Source: an uncultured Robinsoniella sp.
GTDB lineage: Bacteria > Bacillota > Clostridia > Lachnospirales > Lachnospiraceae
Assembly: GCA_900540475.1 (NCBI GenBank)
Contig: UQGG01000033.1
Span: 21,680-85,679, forward strand
DNA: 64,000 nucleotides
Direction of reading: 5' to 3'
A program made the translations under genes and the position numbers. Under the pieces are notes generated by a model that did no database searches, had not been told where the DNA came from, and was given only the letters and a program-made list of their open reading frames with translations. Numbering within the stretch: position 1 is the stretch's first letter; the number at the start of each line of letters is the position of its first letter. Positions 62,937 through 64,000 of this stretch are shown here, piece by piece.

Positions 62937-64000
62937 CCATTTGGAAAGTACTGGGGATAAGTCCTACTAAAGATATAAAAGAAATTAAAAAAGCTTATGC
63001 AGCACAACTTAGGTTAATACAAATTGATCAAAATCCAGAGTTGTTTCAAGAACTTAAAGAAGCATTTGACTATGCGCTAGGTTATGCCAGAGATTATGAA
63101 AATGCATCAAATGTAAATAAGGTGGACAAGATTAAGACAGATAATCAAGGGGAGTTAGAAAATATTTCTATATCGGATAAAACCGGGAATAATCAATTAT
63201 CCAGTAGAGAAACAGAACAAGATAGCGAAACTTCTGAAGAATTCAATATAAAACTGAGCAAGATTTTAGATAATTTTCAATTCTTTATAGATATTTCAAG
63301 GTGGGAAAATCTAATATCTAATAAACTTACATGGAATATAGAAGCCGAAATATATAATCAAAGAATGATTGTTGTTGTACTTTTGCAGCATTATAGGATC
63401 ATGCCCGGAAATATCATTCAATTTTTACTTAAAAATTTTGATTTAAATGAGGGGCGTATCGATATAGACTCTGAAGATGAGGTATATAAAGAATTTATCA
63501 AATCATATGATTTGATAGTTAATATATCAAAATTTTCCTCAGATGAATTAATTTCATTACCTGATGACGATAGGATTAACTTTTGTTATCTTAGATGCCA
63601 ACTTTATATTTTAATGAAAAGTAATCATCAGTCTAAAAAAGAGTTGAAAAATATATTTGCGAAAGCCTCTGAGTACTACGACCATGATGCTGATTTAAAT
63701 ATCATATATGCTTTAGCACTTTTTCCTTTCAATATCAGAAAGTTTAAAAAAAGAAAGATTAAAATAAAAGAGATAGCATCTCATGTAAAAAATGCAATAA
63801 AAAATAATCCATTAAATAAACCAGCTATGATCTTAAATAATCTAATATCTATATTATATAAAAAGAAAAAGAATGATGACAAAAAGTTATTATTAGTTCA
63901 TGGTGATGTTGCATATATTCCTATAGAATTAATTAATTTTATAAAGGCATTACAATATCAATATACAAAAAAAATTGATCTGGCATTGAAATATTATTAT
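62933..64000 (+). CDS. J-domain-like co-chaperone lacking HPD, 3' truncated by the window end
   Basis: At least 356 codons, open to the window end. Residues 3-48 align with a DjlB/DjlC-type J domain (TIWKVLGISPTKDIKEIKKA, then NPELFQELKEAFDYAL), but the HPD or HPE tripeptide that triggers Hsp70 ATP hydrolysis is replaced by Gln-Ile-Asp. A charged, low-complexity linker (50-110) and a long helical region follow, with no recognised domain. Coupled to hscC, as in E. coli where HscC has dedicated J partners. Likely still an HscC partner. Confidence 0.72.
   Translation, partial: MTIWKVLGISPTKDIKEIKKAYAAQLRLIQIDQNPELFQELKEAFDYALGYARDYENASNVNKVDKIKTDNQGELENISISDKTGNNQLSSRETEQDSETSEEFNIKLSKILDNFQFFIDISRWENLISNKLTWNIEAEIYNQRMIVVVLLQHYRIMPGNIIQFLLKNFDLNEGRIDIDSEDEVYKEFIKSYDLIVNISKFSSDELISLPDDDRINFCYLRCQLYILMKSNHQSKKELKNIFAKASEYYDHDADLNIIYALALFPFNIRKFKKRKIKIKEIASHVKNAIKNNPLNKPAMILNNLISILYKKKKNDDKKLLLVHGDVAYIPIELINFIKALQYQYTKKIDLALKYYY

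Noticed and set aside
1..64000. CRISPR array, tRNA or rRNA genes
   Set aside because: No regularly spaced direct repeats and no cloverleaf or rRNA-like segments were noticed on reading; a tRNA scan would be needed to be sure.

Overview
The window looks like the chromosome of a gut-type Lachnospiraceae (Clostridia, Bacillota). This is inferred from the AT-rich sequence, strong GGAGG-type ribosome binding sites, many YesM/YesN-type two-component pairs, ABC sugar importers with lipoprotein receptors, a glycyl radical enzyme with its activase, and an InlB/LRR surface protein. No rRNA, tRNA or CRISPR array was seen.

Layout. (1) 1-13.3 kb: a glycan-use locus. A truncated histidine kinase and AraC-type regulator, a cytoplasmic GH43 enzyme, a second kinase/regulator pair, a LplABC-like importer (lipoprotein plus two permeases), a GH5 glycosidase and a serine beta-lactamase-like esterase. 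(2) 13.4-18.7 kb: a mobile hotspot. An IS256 element with a perfect 8-bp target duplication, a decayed LRR gene, a small coiled-coil gene whose terminator loop holds an IS3/IS150-type element, a zinc-ribbon protein, a CarD C-terminal-domain-only protein, and a structured region split by a 99-bp MITE. (3) 19-22.8 kb: a glycyl radical enzyme of unknown substrate, its radical SAM activase and a truncated YczE-like gene. (4) 22.8-24.6 kb, minus strand: PadR regulator plus a HAAS-SEDS membrane protein that lacks the SEDS catalytic Asp. (5) 24.9-35.1 kb: a second kinase/regulator pair with a three-component sugar importer and two (alpha/alpha)6-type glycosidases; two promoters share a 37-bp element at identical spacing. 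(6) 35.2-38.1 kb: an Rpn-like nuclease and a MATE exporter behind a leader-peptide/terminator region.

(7) 38.1-47.9 kb: a DeoR-controlled operon with a ribose-type importer, a DhaK-like protein missing both catalytic histidines, DhaL, a UroD/MtbA-like protein, a PfkB kinase and a class II aldolase. This is the best candidate for an undescribed catabolic pathway. (8) 48-58 kb: a secreted InlB/LRR protein, a hybrid sensor kinase, and an ABC exporter with FtsX permease followed by its OmpR regulator and kinase. (9) 58-64 kb: XRE/DUF6442-type pair, small proteins, a nitroreductase, a DUF2268-like protease, and an HscC-type Hsp70 translationally coupled to a J-like protein lacking HPD, which runs off the window end.

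In working terms, extracellular oligosaccharides are sensed by the YesM-type kinases, imported by dedicated ABC systems and hydrolysed inside the cell, since none of the glycosidases carries a signal peptide.
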